A stretch of DNA of 64,000 nt from Ahaetulla prasina. Its lineage: Eukaryota; Chordata; Lepidosauria; Squamata; Colubridae. The stretch spans positions 18,890,283-18,954,282 of the forward strand of contig NC_080542.1 of assembly GCF_028640845.1 (NCBI RefSeq), written 5' to 3'. The position numbers and the translations under genes were made by a program. This document shows positions 62,613-64,000 of the stretch, piece after piece (within the stretch, counting starts at the first letter, position 1; each line of letters begins with the position of its first letter). A model generated the notes under the pieces. It had not been told where the DNA came from and ran no database searches. It saw only the letters and a program-made list of their open reading frames with translations.

Positions 62613-63348
62613 AAATAAAATGTTTTTAAAGAAAAAAATTGAAGTTTGTCTAAGTCAAATTATTAAAATAATAGGCTGAAATTAAATAATATGTCACTCC
62701 CAGGGTTATTACAAGGTCTGCATATATCATGACTTCCCCAACAGGTATCCCTGCATTTAGAAAGGTAGATCATTAGCGTTCTTTAACCCAACTTTTGCAC
62801 TAACATCCTCGACATGCTCAGATTTTATTACATGGGATTGTGTATAGGAAGATTCACCCAAATTGAGACATGCAGCTGGAATGGCTCAATCTGGAATGGG
62901 TGTTCTCTCTCATCTGCCACTGTTGTATTGCAGACATACTCAAAATATTTTATTGTTGATGCTTATGTTGCATCTTTGGGGTGGGGGGGGCAGTGAGATG
63001 TAGACTCATCCCTAATCTGGAAAAAAAATCCAGATCAGATTCCTAAGGGACTTCTCCTACTGCAGGGGCTGTAAAGTTTAAAAGACCAGATTGGTGGTCA
63101 ATCGGGACAGATGCTTACTGGAATAGCATTTTGGACAGATTGAACTCCGGATCTGCTCTGTTTAGTGAAAAGATGGTATGGAGCACGGGATATTCAGAAT
63201 TTGTGATTTGTGGGTTCTGCTTTGCTGTTCAAAGTTTTCAGGCAGTTATATCAGAAATTTTTCTTGATCTTGCCAAATCTTTCCTTGATTTCAATAGTTC
63301 CATATAATTTTCATTTAATATTTCTCACAATTCACATGCTAACTGAAA
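62610..63348. other. Sequence without recognised features
   Basis: No gene or repeat was recognised. Confidence 0.4.
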
Positions 63349-63366
63349 CGAGAGAGAGAGAGAGAG

Positions 63367-63401
<35 letters not shown>

Positions 63402-63402
63402 A
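63349..63402. repeat. (GA)n(GAAA)n microsatellite
   Basis: A short GA run passes into GAAA units. Confidence 0.95.
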
Positions 63403-63629
63403 TAAATAGATATTTCTCCTTTACTTTGTCACAATATATTATCTGCATTTTCAAATTCTTAAGGCAGCTGTTTAGGGGAACCCATAGTTATTGAAAGCAG
63501 ACAATCTGTTTACAGTCCAAAAGATTAGAAGGGTTAGAGTAAGTGTTCATCTGTGGAATTAGCTTTGTCCAATTAATTTTGGGCCTGACAAGTCAATTGG
63601 GCCTAACAATACAAGTTTACTGTATAGAG

Positions 63630-63760
63630 CAGGGGTGTCAAACTAGTGGCCCATTGGCTGGATGCATCATGCGCAGGCCAAGCCCACCCCAGCTCCGCAA
63701 AGGGAAAAAAAGTTGCAATACGTCACATAATGGCCTGACACTGCGAATTTAACACCTGTA
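63630..63760. mobile_element. hAT element, 131 bp
   Basis: The left end is CAGGGGTGTCAAACT and the right end AATTTAACACCTGTA. GTATAGAG flanks exactly at 63622-63629 and 63761-63768. Confidence 0.85.
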
Positions 63761-64000
63761 GTATAGAGAAAAACAGCAGTGAATCAAGGTATCCAGTCTT
63801 TTGCATTTATTTTAAATCTATTAAAAACTGCACATAAAGAATAAACATTATTCAAATTATCAGAAAGACATCACATATAGCTTAGTATCATAGATATAAT
63901 GTTATCTTGCATTCAATTAGGAATTTGTTAAAATTATACAATTTGACCAGGGGTGCAGAAACTACCTCATATGTAAGTGCAGGTTGTACACATAGTTGAC

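Noticed and set aside
1..64000. Autonomous tRNA, rRNA or snoRNA genes
   Set aside because: The only tRNA-like sequences seen are SINE heads with degraded boxes attached to SINE bodies; no standalone cloverleaf was recognised by eye.

Overview
The window is nuclear DNA from a squamate reptile, most probably a snake. The evidence is spliced vertebrate genes with GT-AG introns, abundant CR1, L2-like and Rex1-like LINE fragments, Sauria-type tRNA SINEs with a Bov-B-like tail, and above all ATAGA pentanucleotide microsatellites joined to the 3' ends of a LINE family, an arrangement reported for snake genomes. There are no prokaryotic features.

Two genes can be read, both on the + strand. The first is the 3' part of FBXL19: eight coding exons between 1268 and 24327, 619 codons plus stop. 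They cover the linker after the PHD finger, a 33-nt microexon, a Ser/Asp/Glu-rich region, the F-box and the leucine-rich repeats, ending in the FBXL19 C-terminus EEKLLLKDS. The CXXC and PHD exons should lie upstream of base 1. A repeat-poor, U-rich tract follows (24328 to about 29260) and is probably the 3' UTR, with several candidate poly(A) signals. The second gene is a complete ORAI3: exon 1 (39186-39440) in a CpG island and exon 2 (58647-59216), separated by a 19.2-kb repeat-filled intron. It encodes a 274-residue store-operated calcium channel subunit. The order FBXL19-ORAI3 on one strand matches human chromosome 16. The two genes share no evident pathway; their adjacency is conserved synteny.

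Most of the rest is transposon debris, much of it nested. Sixteen or so short elements end in CAGNGG-like inverted repeats and are flanked by identical or nearly identical 8-bp duplications. This identifies non-autonomous hAT elements, and half of those duplications have TA at the centre. Two hATs appear to carry host DNA: 35513-36278 holds a broken fragment resembling the centrosomal gene CNTROB, and 4786-7196 holds about 1 kb of CpG-island-like DNA. At least three hATs entered the same site near the 3' end of CR1. A family of roughly 390-bp MITEs with ACAGGTAGTCC ends occurs about 16 times, and about 14 fold-back elements are also present.

Layout: 1-1267 upstream intron with repeats; 1268-24327 FBXL19 exons and introns; 24328-29460 probable 3' UTR; 29461-38600 intergenic repeats, including the CNTROB-bearing hAT; 38640-39540 ORAI3 CpG island and exon 1; 39441-58646 ORAI3 intron with the densest nesting; 58647-59216 ORAI3 exon 2; 59217-64000 3' UTR and downstream repeats. 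All homology statements rest on recognition from the sequence; no database search was run.
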